Positions 1-8,157 of a stretch of DNA of 64,000 nucleotides are shown in pieces (position 1 is the stretch's first letter; the number at the start of each line of letters is the position of its first letter). Below the pieces are notes generated by a model that saw only the letters and a list, made by a program, of their open reading frames with translations, ran no database searches and had not been told where the DNA came from. Origin of the DNA: an uncultured Rhodospirillaceae bacterium (lineage in GTDB: Bacteria > Pseudomonadota > Alphaproteobacteria > Rhodospirillales > Magnetospirillaceae); contig CAIUSV010000048.1 of NCBI GenBank assembly GCA_903901915.1, forward strand, positions 1 through 64,000, read 5' to 3'. Made by a program: the position numbers and the translations under genes.

Positions 1-58
1 GGCGAACCAGAATCTCTCGACCGGTCGGCGTCAGAACGGCATTCTGGTGGATGCCCAT
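1..58 (-). CDS. IS481-family transposase, N-terminal fragment cut by the window edge
   Basis: Reading leftwards from an ATG at 58 gives MGIHQNAVLTPTGREILVR, which runs off the window. This matches the usual N-terminus of IS481-type transposases (M-x-x-H-x-N-A-x-L-T-P-x-x-R), whose DDE integrase core would lie outside. The short non-coding leader and an element end (see 59-141) lie directly upstream. Only 19 residues are visible, so an intact versus decayed gene cannot be judged. Confidence 0.6.
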   Translation of the reverse strand, partial: MGIHQNAVLTPTGREILVR

Positions 59-141
59 TCGATCTCTCCCTGGATAGCCAAAGTCTCGCAACTTCAGCTT
101 CCTCGCTTCAGATCGAGTGGGCAACCTCCTGAGACTTCACA
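59..141 (-). mobile_element. Terminal end and leader of the IS481-type element
   Basis: On the minus strand the element appears to begin TGTGAAGTCTCAGGAGGTTG at 141, followed by about 80 bp to the transposase start. IS481-family elements are known to start TGTGAAG and have short leaders. The flanking bases 142-147 read cCTAGa, which fits the NCTAGN target known for IS481. The other element end is outside the window, so the target duplication cannot be checked. Confidence 0.55.
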
Positions 142-204
142 CCTAGAGTTTCCCGCATTTAAGCTGAATCGGAAAATCGGGAAACTCTTGAGCCAGAGCG
201 GCGT

Positions 205-239
205 TGTCGCATCCGCGACGCTGTGTCGGGGATGCGACA
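205..239 (+). promoter_or_regulatory. NifA upstream activating sites for nifB within an inverted repeat
   Basis: TGTCGGGGATGCGACA (224-239) is an exact TGT-N10-ACA NifA site. A near match, TGT-N10-ACG, starts at 205. The outer ten bases TGTCGCATCC (205-214) and GGATGCGACA (230-239) are perfect inverted repeats, so two half-sites are nested in one dyad. It lies 45 to 80 bp upstream of the -24 element of the nifB promoter. NifA binding is inferred from the motif. Confidence 0.8.
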
Positions 240-283
240 GAGGCACACCCCAGCATTTCCGCCATTTTTTGCGCTGCAGCACT

Positions 284-299
284 TGGCATCCCCATTGCA
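284..299 (+). promoter_or_regulatory. Sigma54 (-24/-12) promoter of the nifB operon
   Basis: TGGCATCCCCATTGCA has the invariant GG and GC with the spacing of the sigma54 consensus TGGCAC-N5-TTGCA. The expected transcription start is near 311, about 26 bases before the chosen GTG start of nifB. Confidence 0.85.
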
Positions 300-336
300 A
301 AGCACTTGGCATCGACCCCTGACCGGGAGGCCGCCA

Positions 337-1812
337 GTGTCCAGCAACGTTGTTCCACTCAGCCGCATCACCAAGATGAATCCGGCCCCGGCGGCGGCGG
401 CTTCGGGCTGCGCCTCGAAATCCTGCGGCTCGTCCGACGGCCGCGGCGACCTGCCCGCCCACATCTGGGACAAGGTCAAGGACCATCCCTGCTACAGCGA
501 GGAAGCCCACCACTACTTCGCCCGCATGCATGTGGCGGTGGCGCCCGCCTGCAATATCCAGTGCAACTACTGCAACCGCAAATACGACTGCGCCAACGAA
601 TCGCGCCCCGGCGTCACCAGCGAGAAGCTGACGCCCGAGCAGGCGGCGCGCAAGGTGATCGCCGTCGCCAACAAGGTGCCGCAGCTTTCCGTGCTGGGCA
701 TCGCCGGCCCCGGCGATTCCATGTTCGACTGGCGGCGGACGTTCGAGACCTTCCGGGCGGTGGAAAAGTCGCTGCCCGACCTCAAGTTCTGCGTCTCGAC
801 CAACGGTCTGGCCCTGCCCGACCACATCGACGCCCTGGCCGACCACAACATCGATCATGTCACCATCACCATCAACATGATCGACCCCGAGATCGGCACG
901 CTGATCTATCCGTGGATCTACTTCCAGGGCAGGCGCCATACCGGCATCGAGGCCGCGCGTATCCTGCACGAGCGGCAGATGGAAGGGCTGGAGGCGCTGA
1001 CCGCCAAGGGCATCCTGGTCAAGGTCAATTCGGTGATGATCCCCGGCGTCAACGACCAGCACCTGATCGAGGTCAACGCCGCCATCAAGGCGCGCGGCGC
1101 CTTCTTGCACAACGTCATGCCGCTGATCTCGGACCCTGCCCACGGCACCCGCTTCGGCCTTGACGGCCAGCGCGGCCCAAGGCCGGCCGAGTTGAAGGAG
1201 CTTCAAGACAAGCTGGCCGGCGGCGCCAACCTGATGCGCCACTGTCGCCAGTGCCGCGCCGATGCCGTCGGCATGCTGGGCGAGGACCTGTCGCAGGACT
1301 TCACCCTGGACAAGATCGCCGAAGCCCCGGCTTACGACCCCGAACCCCGCCGGCTTTATCGTGAGGTGGTGACACGCGAACGCGCCGACCGCGACCGGGC
1401 GCTGGCTACCGCGTCGGCCGATCTGGCCGAGGCCGCACCGGCGGCGCCGACCAAGCTGGTGGCCGTCTGCACCAAGGGCGGTGGCCGCATCAATGTACAT
1501 TTCGGCCACGCCGGGGAATTCCAGGTATTCGAGGTCGATGCCACGGGCGTGCGCTTCTCCGGGCACCGCAAGGCCGAAAGCTATTGCCAGGGCGGCTATG
1601 GCGACGACGACAAGCTGGATGTGGTTCTCGCCGCGCTGGACGGCATCGAAACCGTCTTCGTCGCCAAGATCGGCCGCTGTCCCAAGGATGACCTAGGCAA
1701 GGCCGGGATCGAGGCGGTGGACAAATATCCGTTCGAGTATATCGAAACCGCGGTCGCGGCGTGGTATGCCGAGCGCTTCGGCAGCCAATCAACCGCTGCC
1801 ATCACCGCCTGA
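337..1812 (+). CDS. nifB: Nitrogenase cofactor biosynthesis radical SAM protein NifB
   Basis: NifB builds the 8Fe-9S-carbide core (NifB-co) of the iron-molybdenum cofactor in the cytoplasm. The radical SAM cluster motif CNIQCNYC (C72, C76, C79 from the chosen start) is followed by the SAM-binding half. After about residue 370 a NifX-like cofactor-binding domain follows (GGRINVHFGHAGEF), so this is the two-domain form usual in proteobacteria. I chose GTG 337 because GGGAGG sits 6 bases upstream and the sigma54 start lies just before it. The track start (223) is upstream of the promoter and cannot be transcribed from it; ATG 376 is an alternative. First gene of a six-gene operon. Confidence 0.95.
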   Translation: MSSNVVPLSRITKMNPAPAAAASGCASKSCGSSDGRGDLPAHIWDKVKDHPCYSEEAHHYFARMHVAVAPACNIQCNYCNRKYDCANESRPGVTSEKLTPEQAARKVIAVANKVPQLSVLGIAGPGDSMFDWRRTFETFRAVEKSLPDLKFCVSTNGLALPDHIDALADHNIDHVTITINMIDPEIGTLIYPWIYFQGRRHTGIEAARILHERQMEGLEALTAKGILVKVNSVMIPGVNDQHLIEVNAAIKARGAFLHNVMPLISDPAHGTRFGLDGQRGPRPAELKELQDKLAGGANLMRHCRQCRADAVGMLGEDLSQDFTLDKIAEAPAYDPEPRRLYREVVTRERADRDRALATASADLAEAAPAAPTKLVAVCTKGGGRINVHFGHAGEFQVFEVDATGVRFSGHRKAESYCQGGYGDDDKLDVVLAALDGIETVFVAKIGRCPKDDLGKAGIEAVDKYPFEYIETAVAAWYAERFGSQSTAAITA

Positions 1813-1838
1813 CCTAGGAAAGTAAGGAGAAAACAATC

Positions 1839-2024
1839 ATGGCCCTTCAGATCAACGCCGACGACTGCACCTCCTGCGGCGCCTGCGAGTTCGAGTGCCC
1901 CAACGCCGCCATCAGCGCCAAGGGCGATGTCTATGCCATCAATGCCTCGGCCTGCACCGAGTGTGACGGCGAATCACCCAAGTGCCAGGCGGTCTGCCCG
2001 ACCGACTGCATCGTCAAGGCATAG
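1839..2024 (+). CDS. fdxN: 2[4Fe-4S] ferredoxin FdxN, nif-associated
   Basis: A 61-residue bacterial-type ferredoxin with two cysteine clusters, [12 protein letters not shown] and [16 protein letters not shown]. The longer spacing in the second cluster is typical of the Alvin / FdxN branch. Such ferredoxins beside nifB are known to donate electrons for NifB activity or nitrogenase. It follows nifB by 26 bp with a strong AAGGAG site, and nifZ follows. Confidence 0.9.
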   Translation: MALQINADDCTSCGACEFECPNAAISAKGDVYAINASACTECDGESPKCQAVCPTDCIVKA

Positions 2025-2048
2025 TCCTTGAGATAGAGGAGAGGCCCC

Positions 2049-2363
2049 ATGAACGACACGAACATCGAGTTATGGGGCCCTCCCACCCTGGAGCAGGGTG
2101 ACAAGGTGGTGTCGTGCAAGGACGTGCGCAACGACGGCACCTATCCCGGCGCAAGAATGGGCGAGGTGCTGATACGCAAGGGCGAGATCGGCTATGTCCA
2201 TTCCATCGGCACCTATCTCAACCGCTACTACATCTACGGCGTCGAATTCATCGGCCTCGGCCGGGTCGTCGGCATGCGCGCCAGCGAACTGACCTTGCTG
2301 CAACCGGCACCGCCACCGCCACCCGATTACGATCCCGTCCCCTATCCGAGGAGTCCGTCATGA
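2049..2363 (+). CDS. nifZ: NifZ, nitrogenase P-cluster maturation protein
   Basis: 104 residues with the NifZ signature NDGTYPG...GYVHSIGTYLNRYYIYGVEFI. NifZ is a small cytoplasmic protein known to assist formation of the second P-cluster of the MoFe protein. A short Pro-rich tail ends the protein. The stop overlaps the nifT start by 4 bases (ATGA), showing translational coupling. Confidence 0.9.
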   Translation: MNDTNIELWGPPTLEQGDKVVSCKDVRNDGTYPGARMGEVLIRKGEIGYVHSIGTYLNRYYIYGVEFIGLGRVVGMRASELTLLQPAPPPPPDYDPVPYPRSPS

Positions 2364-2578
2364 AGGTGATGCTGCGCAAGGTCGGGGAAAAATACGAAAT
2401 CTATGTCCCCAAGAAGGACCTCGAGGAGATGGTGGTGGAGATGGAGAACGGCACTCCCTGGGGTGGCGTGATCAAGATCGCCAACGGCTGGAAATTCCAG
2501 ATGCCGGCCATGCCGCCGGACACCCGGCTGCCCATCACCGTCGATGCGAGAAAACTCGGCAACGACGACGACGAGTGA
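2360..2578 (+). CDS. nifT: NifT/FixU family protein
   Basis: 72 residues beginning MKVMLRKVGEKYEIYVPKKDLEE with the later WGGVIKIANGWKF, which are the NifT/FixU hallmarks. Its function is unsettled, and deletion is usually tolerated in other diazotrophs. The track ORF starts at 2114 in an out-of-place frame; the true ATG at 2360 overlaps the nifZ stop. Confidence 0.9.
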   Translation: MKVMLRKVGEKYEIYVPKKDLEEMVVEMENGTPWGGVIKIANGWKFQMPAMPPDTRLPITVDARKLGNDDDE

Positions 2579-2588
2579 GGTGGCCGCC

Positions 2589-3440
2589 ATGCGGGACTCC
2601 CCCTCGTCACTGCTGGCCGGACTCGGGGCGAAGATCGCCGCCGGCGATCTGATCCCTTTCCTCGGCCCCGATCTGCTCGGCCTCGGCGGCGCACCGCCGG
2701 TACCGGCGGGCGCCCGCGAACTGGCGCTGCTGCTGGGGGCCAGATCGGGCGTGCCCGGCCGTATCCGAAACAATCTCTGGCATGCCGGCCAGTACATCGA
2801 AAGCCACAAGCACCGCGTCACCCTCGACCGGCTGATGGCGGAGTTCTTTGCCCCGATCCCCGCCCCGACCGCCCTGCACCTCTGGTTGGCCGGCCTGGAC
2901 CGGCTGCCGTTGGTGGTGGACACCTGGTACGATGGCACCATGCGCGCCGCGTTCGAGGCCGCCGGCCGCGCCGATTGGGGCCAGATCCAGGGCGCCTCGA
3001 AGGCCCGCAGGCTGGACGGCGGCGTCTGGGCGCGGACGGTGGCGGCCGACGGCTCCATCCTGCCCGACGAGGCCGCCGCCGCCTGGGCCACCGTATTGTA
3101 CAAGCCCCACGGCGCCGCCCAACCCACCGGCGACGTGCTGGTATCGGATTCCGACTATGTCGAGGTGTTGACCGACATCGACATCCAGACCCCGATCCCC
3201 GACGCGGTCAAGGCACGCCGTGCCGGCCGCGGCTTCGTCTTCCTGGGCTGCCGCTTCTACGACCAGATCCTGCGCACCTTTGCCCGCCAGATCGCCAAGC
3301 ATTCAGGGGGGCCGCGCTTTGCCGTGGTTCCCGAAGACCTGACCAGGAACGAGATCAGGTTCCTCGAAATCGAGGGCATCCAGCCCGTGCCCATGCCGCT
3401 GGCCGAGGCGGTCTCCATCATCACCCAACCATTGGATTAG
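2589..3440 (+). CDS. SIR2-like domain protein inside the nifB operon
   Basis: A 283-residue protein with the SIR2-like (SIR2_2) features LIPFLGPDLLG near residue 20 and a C-terminal Rossmann half with VFLGCRFYDQILR. SIR2-like domains bind NAD, as deacylases or NADases. The classic deacetylase HG motif is not obvious, so catalysis is uncertain. It starts 10 bases after nifT and 12 bases before a ferredoxin, so it is almost certainly in the NifA regulon. I chose ATG 2589 over 2544 because GAGGTGG precedes it and 2544 would overlap nifT. The exact role is unknown; an NAD-dependent link to nitrogenase control is speculation. Confidence 0.75.
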   Translation: MRDSPSSLLAGLGAKIAAGDLIPFLGPDLLGLGGAPPVPAGARELALLLGARSGVPGRIRNNLWHAGQYIESHKHRVTLDRLMAEFFAPIPAPTALHLWLAGLDRLPLVVDTWYDGTMRAAFEAAGRADWGQIQGASKARRLDGGVWARTVAADGSILPDEAAAAWATVLYKPHGAAQPTGDVLVSDSDYVEVLTDIDIQTPIPDAVKARRAGRGFVFLGCRFYDQILRTFARQIAKHSGGPRFAVVPEDLTRNEIRFLEIEGIQPVPMPLAEAVSIITQPLD

Positions 3441-3452
3441 AAGGGGAATATC

Positions 3453-3836
3453 ATGGCGAACGTGACCTTCAGCGCACCCACCCTGGACAAGGACATCACC
3501 GTCTACGCGGTGGCCGGCGACAACAAGACCCTGCTGGGCGTCGCCAAGGCCAACAACATCGCCATCCCCTGCCAATGTCAGGACGGCGAGTGCGGCTCGT
3601 GCCTGATCAAGGTAACCTTCCTGGGGACCAAGGCACCGCTGGCGGTCAGCCTGACGGAAAAGGAAAAGCTGACGCTTTCGGTCAACGGCAAGCTCAGCAA
3701 GCCGGTGCTGGAGGAGATCGAGACCAACGACGTACCGCCGGTCTATCGGCTGGCCTGTCAGTACATCGTGCGCGACGAGGACATCTTGGTGGAATTCTCG
3801 GGCGAGCCCGGCGTCGAGATCGATCTGCGGCGATAA
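3453..3836 (+). CDS. [2Fe-2S] ferredoxin, nif-associated (FdxD-like)
   Basis: 127 residues with the plant/adrenodoxin-type cluster motif CQCQDGECGSC and the distal LACQY cysteine. This matches the 2Fe-2S ferredoxins found downstream of nifB in many alphaproteobacteria (FdxD of Rhodobacter is one example). The likely role is electron transfer to cofactor assembly or nitrogenase. It is the last gene of the nifB operon, with an AGAAGGGG site 7 bases upstream. Confidence 0.85.
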   Translation: MANVTFSAPTLDKDITVYAVAGDNKTLLGVAKANNIAIPCQCQDGECGSCLIKVTFLGTKAPLAVSLTEKEKLTLSVNGKLSKPVLEEIETNDVPPVYRLACQYIVRDEDILVEFSGEPGVEIDLRR

Positions 3837-3855
3837 GGCCCACTTCAACCGGGCG

Positions 3856-3887
3856 GACGGGACGACGGCCGCCGGGCCGGTCCCGTC
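3856..3887. terminator. Possible bidirectional hairpin between convergent genes
   Basis: GACGGGAC (3856-3863) pairs with GTCCCGTC (3880-3887), with a further GGCC/GGCC pairing inside. It lies between the ferredoxin stop and the stop of the opposing gene. There is no T-tract on either strand, so intrinsic termination is uncertain. Confidence 0.4.
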
Positions 3888-3890
3888 GGC

Positions 3891-5588
3891 TCAGCCGAAA
3901 CCGGCCTTGACCAGCAACTGATGGAATTCGCGCAACGCTTTTTGCGCCCTGACGGGGTCGGTGAAGCCGTCGATGAAGTGGGCGTCAAAATTGGGCTGGC
4001 GCAGCAGCGTCAGGATGCGATGGCGTGCCCGGGTCAGCGCCTTGCCTTCGGGCAGCACGCCGGCGGCGCAGAACTGGACCAGACGAACAGCGCGGTCGCG
4101 CAGATGCGCATCGGGGCTGTCGAGCTTTTCGATGATCTGCTCTTCGATCAGATAGTTTTCGAGGATGGTGTCGATGAACTCGGCGAGGCGCTTCTTGACC
4201 TCGGGCGGAAAGATCGAGGCCATGACCGCGTGATGGGCGACGGTGGCATGCAGCATCCGTTCCTTGGGCGGCAGGGTGCGCAGGCACAGTTCGCTTAGCT
4301 GGCGGGTCATGAAGACCAGATCGAGCAGTGCGACGATATCGGCGACATGCTCTGCGCCGAAATGGCTTCGCGCGATATCGCACAGATAGATCAGTCCCCA
4401 GGCACGGTCGGGCAGTATGCGGAACAGGCCGTTGAGCGCGGCCTTGCGGCCGGCGGCACCGCCCTGCTCGCCCATGTGGGTGTAGCGGTTGGTCAGCGCC
4501 TCGGCGGTCTCGGTGCCGGAGATGAACCCGGTGGGGGTCAAGGTCCGCAGCAGCAGGCGCTTGAACTCGTCGCCCTCCTTGGCCGGCTCGGTGCGATTGA
4601 GCGGATTGGCCGAGGCAATCTGGCGATGGGCACGGTCCAGAAGGCAGGCGCGGCTGACCGGCAACTTGTTTTCGGCGAACAGGCGATTGAGGATTTCGGC
4701 GGATTCGCCGGCATCGGTCTTGCCGATCTTCAGCTTGCCGTCGGCCAGGTCGAACATACTGATGATGGCGGCGCCCAGGCTGGGCTGCCAGCCCAGGATA
4801 TCCTGGACGACACTGGACCCCAGGACGTCGGCGATAACGCCGTCGAGCAGTTCCACCGCGTGGGGATCGGGGTCCTCCACCGCCAGGGTGCACAGCCGCT
4901 CCAGCTTGCCGACCCAGTTGCGCATGTTGATGAGATCGCGCGACAGCACCACCATGGCGAGGTAGTCGCTGTCCTCGTGGTCCCCCTGGGTAGCCAGCTT
5001 GGCGACCAGATCGCTGAAGCGACCGTCGAGCTTGGGCAGTTTCATCCCCTCGACGCGGCGCGCCCGGGCCGAGATGTCGTCGATGGTCTTGAAGATCTCC
5101 TGGCCCCGGCTGCGGGAATCCTGCTCGGAATCCTTGGTCTGAAGCTGGGCGACGCGATCTACCGCCGACGGCACCAGGGTGTCCTTTTCCTGTAGCCGCT
5201 TCAGCTCCTTGTAGCTGTGCATCAACTCGGTGGGGGTAAGGAACGCCTTGTCCAGGTAGTTACGGAACAGACGGTTGACCACGTTGCGGCTTTCCGGTCC
5301 CAGAAAGTCCTCGGGGGTCTCGCATTTCTCGGGCGCGCTATCGATGGCGACGATGCGGATGGGGCCATCGTCCTTGGCGGTGCGGGTCTCGCAGAAGATC
5401 TCGTTCTCGACCATGGTGCCATCGGCGCGCAGCCAATTGCGCACGACCTTGGCGCCCTCGCAGGTCTTGTTGGCGAGCAGCTTCTTGGCTGCCGCGCGGG
5501 CCTCGTCCTCCTTGTAAACGATGGTCTCCGTCGACCATCGTCCGTCCTTGGAAACCAGGACCTCGAAACTGGCTCGATCCGCAACCAT
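3891..5588 (-). CDS. Conserved-looking protein of unknown function, 565 aa
   Basis: I do not recognise the family. The real gene is the downstream part of the 1308-aa track ORF and starts at ATG 5588 (MVADRASFEVLVSKDGRW). Residues 1-75 look like a small alpha/beta domain carrying two Cys (KTCEGAKVV, EIFCE). The remainder is mostly helical and charged, with no signal peptide or membrane segment, so a cytoplasmic multi-helix protein is likely. It stands alone, convergent with the nifB operon and divergent from 5796. The upstream extension in the same frame is antisense to the TPR gene and is rejected. Confidence 0.7.
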   Translation of the reverse strand: MVADRASFEVLVSKDGRWSTETIVYKEDEARAAAKKLLANKTCEGAKVVRNWLRADGTMVENEIFCETRTAKDDGPIRIVAIDSAPEKCETPEDFLGPESRNVVNRLFRNYLDKAFLTPTELMHSYKELKRLQEKDTLVPSAVDRVAQLQTKDSEQDSRSRGQEIFKTIDDISARARRVEGMKLPKLDGRFSDLVAKLATQGDHEDSDYLAMVVLSRDLINMRNWVGKLERLCTLAVEDPDPHAVELLDGVIADVLGSSVVQDILGWQPSLGAAIISMFDLADGKLKIGKTDAGESAEILNRLFAENKLPVSRACLLDRAHRQIASANPLNRTEPAKEGDEFKRLLLRTLTPTGFISGTETAEALTNRYTHMGEQGGAAGRKAALNGLFRILPDRAWGLIYLCDIARSHFGAEHVADIVALLDLVFMTRQLSELCLRTLPPKERMLHATVAHHAVMASIFPPEVKKRLAEFIDTILENYLIEEQIIEKLDSPDAHLRDRAVRLVQFCAAGVLPEGKALTRARHRILTLLRQPNFDAHFIDGFTDPVRAQKALREFHQLLVKAGFG

Positions 5589-5795
5589 TCTGGCGCATCC
5601 TACCCGAAACTTTTCCCCGCCCCGGCGCCTCCAGGTGCACCGTGGATAACCAAGAAATACCCGCGATTGCCACGGAGTGTCACCTTTTTCCTTAATTCGC
5701 CACAAAGTTTGCGCAACGGATGCGCACCGCTGTTGCGGCCGTGGCCGGGAAAGGCCAGAATCGCGAAGGGATGGTTCCGCTGCGAGGGGATCGCG

Positions 5796-6125
5796 ATGTC
5801 GGGATTTCGAGTATCGTATGTCAAGGCCTCCGGCTGGACGCGCCTGGGGTTGGCGGGAGCGGTGGCGGTTCTGTTCGGAACGCCGATGCTGTGGGCGCTG
5901 GGGACCTTCGGTGCTGGCGACGACGCATTGCACCGCGGCGCGGTTTTCGGACTGGCCGGGCTGTGGTTCGCGGTCGCCACCGGCTATCTGGTCGGCTGGG
6001 CGGTACAGGGCTTCGTCATCCGGACCAAGGCCGCCACCGACGAGGAAGCCGACGAGCAACCCAGCCGCCCGTCGCCCCCACCCCCGCCGCGCGGGGGGCC
6101 GCCGCAGCGTTCCGGCAGTCACTGA
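5796..6125 (+). CDS. Small inner-membrane protein with proline-rich tail
   Basis: 109 residues with two hydrophobic segments (about 14-38 and 48-72), then a polar tail ending in a poly-Pro run (PSPPPPPRGGPP). ATG 5796 is preceded by GAGGGGA at good spacing; the longer track ORF is antisense to the neighbour. Twelve bases separate it from the TPR/glycosyltransferase gene, so the two may be cotranscribed. No family recognised. Confidence 0.65.
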   Translation: MSGFRVSYVKASGWTRLGLAGAVAVLFGTPMLWALGTFGAGDDALHRGAVFGLAGLWFAVATGYLVGWAVQGFVIRTKAATDEEADEQPSRPSPPPPPRGGPPQRSGSH

Positions 6126-6137
6126 CCGGTCGGTATA

Positions 6138-8150
6138 GTGGATCCAAGGACCGCCAAGGAGGCCGAGGCGCTGGCGGCGCGCTCGGAAGCGCTGTTCCAG
6201 GCCGGACGGCTGGCCGAGGCCGAGAACGCCTGCCGCAAGCTGGCGGCGCTGCTGCCCGGCCATCCCATGGTGCACTACAATCTGGCCAAGGTGTTGAAGG
6301 AGCGCGGCCGCCTCGACGGCGCCGCCACGGCGCTGCGCAAGGCGCTGGCGCTGGCTCCGGCCATGGTCGAGGGCTGGTTGAACCTTGGCACCCTGCTGGG
6401 CGAGAGCGGCCGGTGGGCCGAGGCCGGCGAGGCGTTCGAGACCGGCCTGAAGGCCAAGGCGGACTCGTGGCAGTTGCTGACCAGTCTGGCCCGAATCCGC
6501 GTCCACCAGGGCCGCTGGCACGAAGCCGAGAGTCTGCTGCGCCGGTCGCTGGCCCTGGCCGCCGACGCCGCTCCCACCCTGCTCAACCTCGCCAACCTGA
6601 TGCTGGACCATGGGCCGCTCGCCGAGGCGACCGAACTGTTCGAGCGCACGCTGAAGGTGGCGCCGGCCATGGCGGAGGCGCTGCTGGGGGCCGGACATGC
6701 CGCCCGCAAGGCCGGTGACGCCGGCCGGGCCATCGAGTTCTATCGCCGCGCGGCCGAGGCCCGCCCCGCCGACCTCGCCATCCGGGCGCGGCTGATCGAG
6801 GCCCGCCTGGGAGTGTGCGACTGGCGCGACCTGGGGGACTTGCGCCGGACCCTGATCGAGCCGGCGCTGAAGACGCCCGGAATCATCCGTCCGATGATGT
6901 CGCTGGCCTTTCCGCTGGCGCTGGAGCCGCGCGAATTGCTGGTGTTCGCCCGCCAGCGCGCCGAGGCGGTGGCGGCCGAGGTGGCGCCGCTGCGAAGCCG
7001 GATCAAGACGCCCAAGCCGGGCAAGCGCGAACGGCTTACCATCGGCTATCTGTCCGCCGACTTCCACGACCATCCCACCACCCATCTGATGCGCGGCATG
7101 TTTCCCGCCCATGACCGCAGCCGCTTCAAGGTGGTGACGCTGGCGCTGGAGCCGGACGACGGCAGCGACTATCGCCGTTTCGTCCGGCAGCACAGCGACG
7201 CCTTCCTGGAGCTGGGGCCGATGGACACGCTCGATGCCGCCGAGGCGATCATGGCCGCCGGGGTCGATATCCTGGTGGACATCAACGTCCACACCCGGGG
7301 CAACCGACTGGCCCTGACGGCGCTGCGACCGGCGCCGGTAACGGTGAACTGGCTGGGGCTGCCCGGGACCAGCGGCGCCGCCTGCATGGACTGGGCGCTG
7401 GTTGACGGGATGGTGATGCCGCCGGGGCACGACGCCGATTTCTGCGAACGTCTGGCGGTGCTGCCCCACTGCTATCAGGCCAACGACCGCGACCAGATCA
7501 TCTTCGACCAGGGACCGGGCCGCGAGGATTGCGGCCTGCCCGACGGCGCCTTCGTGTTCTGCTGCTTCAACCAGGCCTTCAAGATCGAACCGATGATGTT
7601 CGGCCGCTGGATGAGCATTCTCGGCCGGGTGCCGAGCTCGGTGCTGTGGCTGCTGGCCGGCTCGCCGGAGATGGCCGACAATCTGCGCCGCGAGGCCGAG
7701 GTCCGCGGCATCGCCCCCGAGCGGCTGGTGTTCGCCGCCCGCCAGCCCAAGGACCGCCATCTGGCGCGGCATCGCCACGCCGACCTGTTCCTCGACACCC
7801 TGTTCTACAACGCCCACACCACCGCCAGCGACGCCCTTTGGGCCGGGGTGCCGCTGATCACCGTTCCCGGCCGCGCCTTTGCCGCCAGGGTGGCCGCGAG
7901 CCTGCTGACCAATGTGGGGCTGCCCGAACTGATCTGTGCCGACCTTGATGCCTACGAGGCGCTGGCGGTCAGGCTGGCGAGCGAACCGGCGGCACTGGCG
8001 GCGGTCAGGGATCGGCTGGCGGCCAATCGGCTGACCACGCCGCTGTTCGATACCACCGGTTTTGTCCGCGACATCGAGCGCGCCTACGAGATGATGTGGG
8101 CCGAAGCCTGTGGCGCCAAGCGCACCCGGCGGCTGGAGATACCGGGCTGA
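6138..8150 (+). CDS. TPR protein with SPINDLY-type O-GlcNAc transferase domain
   Basis: 670 residues. About 1-235 are TPR repeats (for example MVEGWLNLGTLLGESGRWAEAGEAFETGL). About 300-650 form a GT41/SPINDLY-type glycosyltransferase with IGYLSADFHDHPTTHLMRG, VNWLGLPGTSG and FCCFNQAFKIEP. GT41 enzymes transfer a sugar from a nucleotide donor to Ser/Thr of proteins. Bacterial members are often tied to glycosylation of surface or motility proteins, but the substrate here is unknown. The start is GTG 6138 just after the membrane-protein gene; no better start was seen. Confidence 0.85.
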   Translation: MDPRTAKEAEALAARSEALFQAGRLAEAENACRKLAALLPGHPMVHYNLAKVLKERGRLDGAATALRKALALAPAMVEGWLNLGTLLGESGRWAEAGEAFETGLKAKADSWQLLTSLARIRVHQGRWHEAESLLRRSLALAADAAPTLLNLANLMLDHGPLAEATELFERTLKVAPAMAEALLGAGHAARKAGDAGRAIEFYRRAAEARPADLAIRARLIEARLGVCDWRDLGDLRRTLIEPALKTPGIIRPMMSLAFPLALEPRELLVFARQRAEAVAAEVAPLRSRIKTPKPGKRERLTIGYLSADFHDHPTTHLMRGMFPAHDRSRFKVVTLALEPDDGSDYRRFVRQHSDAFLELGPMDTLDAAEAIMAAGVDILVDINVHTRGNRLALTALRPAPVTVNWLGLPGTSGAACMDWALVDGMVMPPGHDADFCERLAVLPHCYQANDRDQIIFDQGPGREDCGLPDGAFVFCCFNQAFKIEPMMFGRWMSILGRVPSSVLWLLAGSPEMADNLRREAEVRGIAPERLVFAARQPKDRHLARHRHADLFLDTLFYNAHTTASDALWAGVPLITVPGRAFAARVAASLLTNVGLPELICADLDAYEALAVRLASEPAALAAVRDRLAANRLTTPLFDTTGFVRDIERAYEMMWAEACGAKRTRRLEIPG

Positions 8151-8157
8151 GCGCTCT

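Noticed and set aside
94-1566. 490-aa ORF on the minus strand opposite nifB
   Set aside because: It is antisense to a certain gene, has low-complexity Gly/Ala/Arg-His composition, and arises from G+C-rich third positions.
5589-7817. N-terminal extension of the 565-aa protein in the 1308-aa track ORF
   Set aside because: It runs opposite the TPR/GT41 and membrane-protein genes; the composition changes abruptly at ATG 5588.
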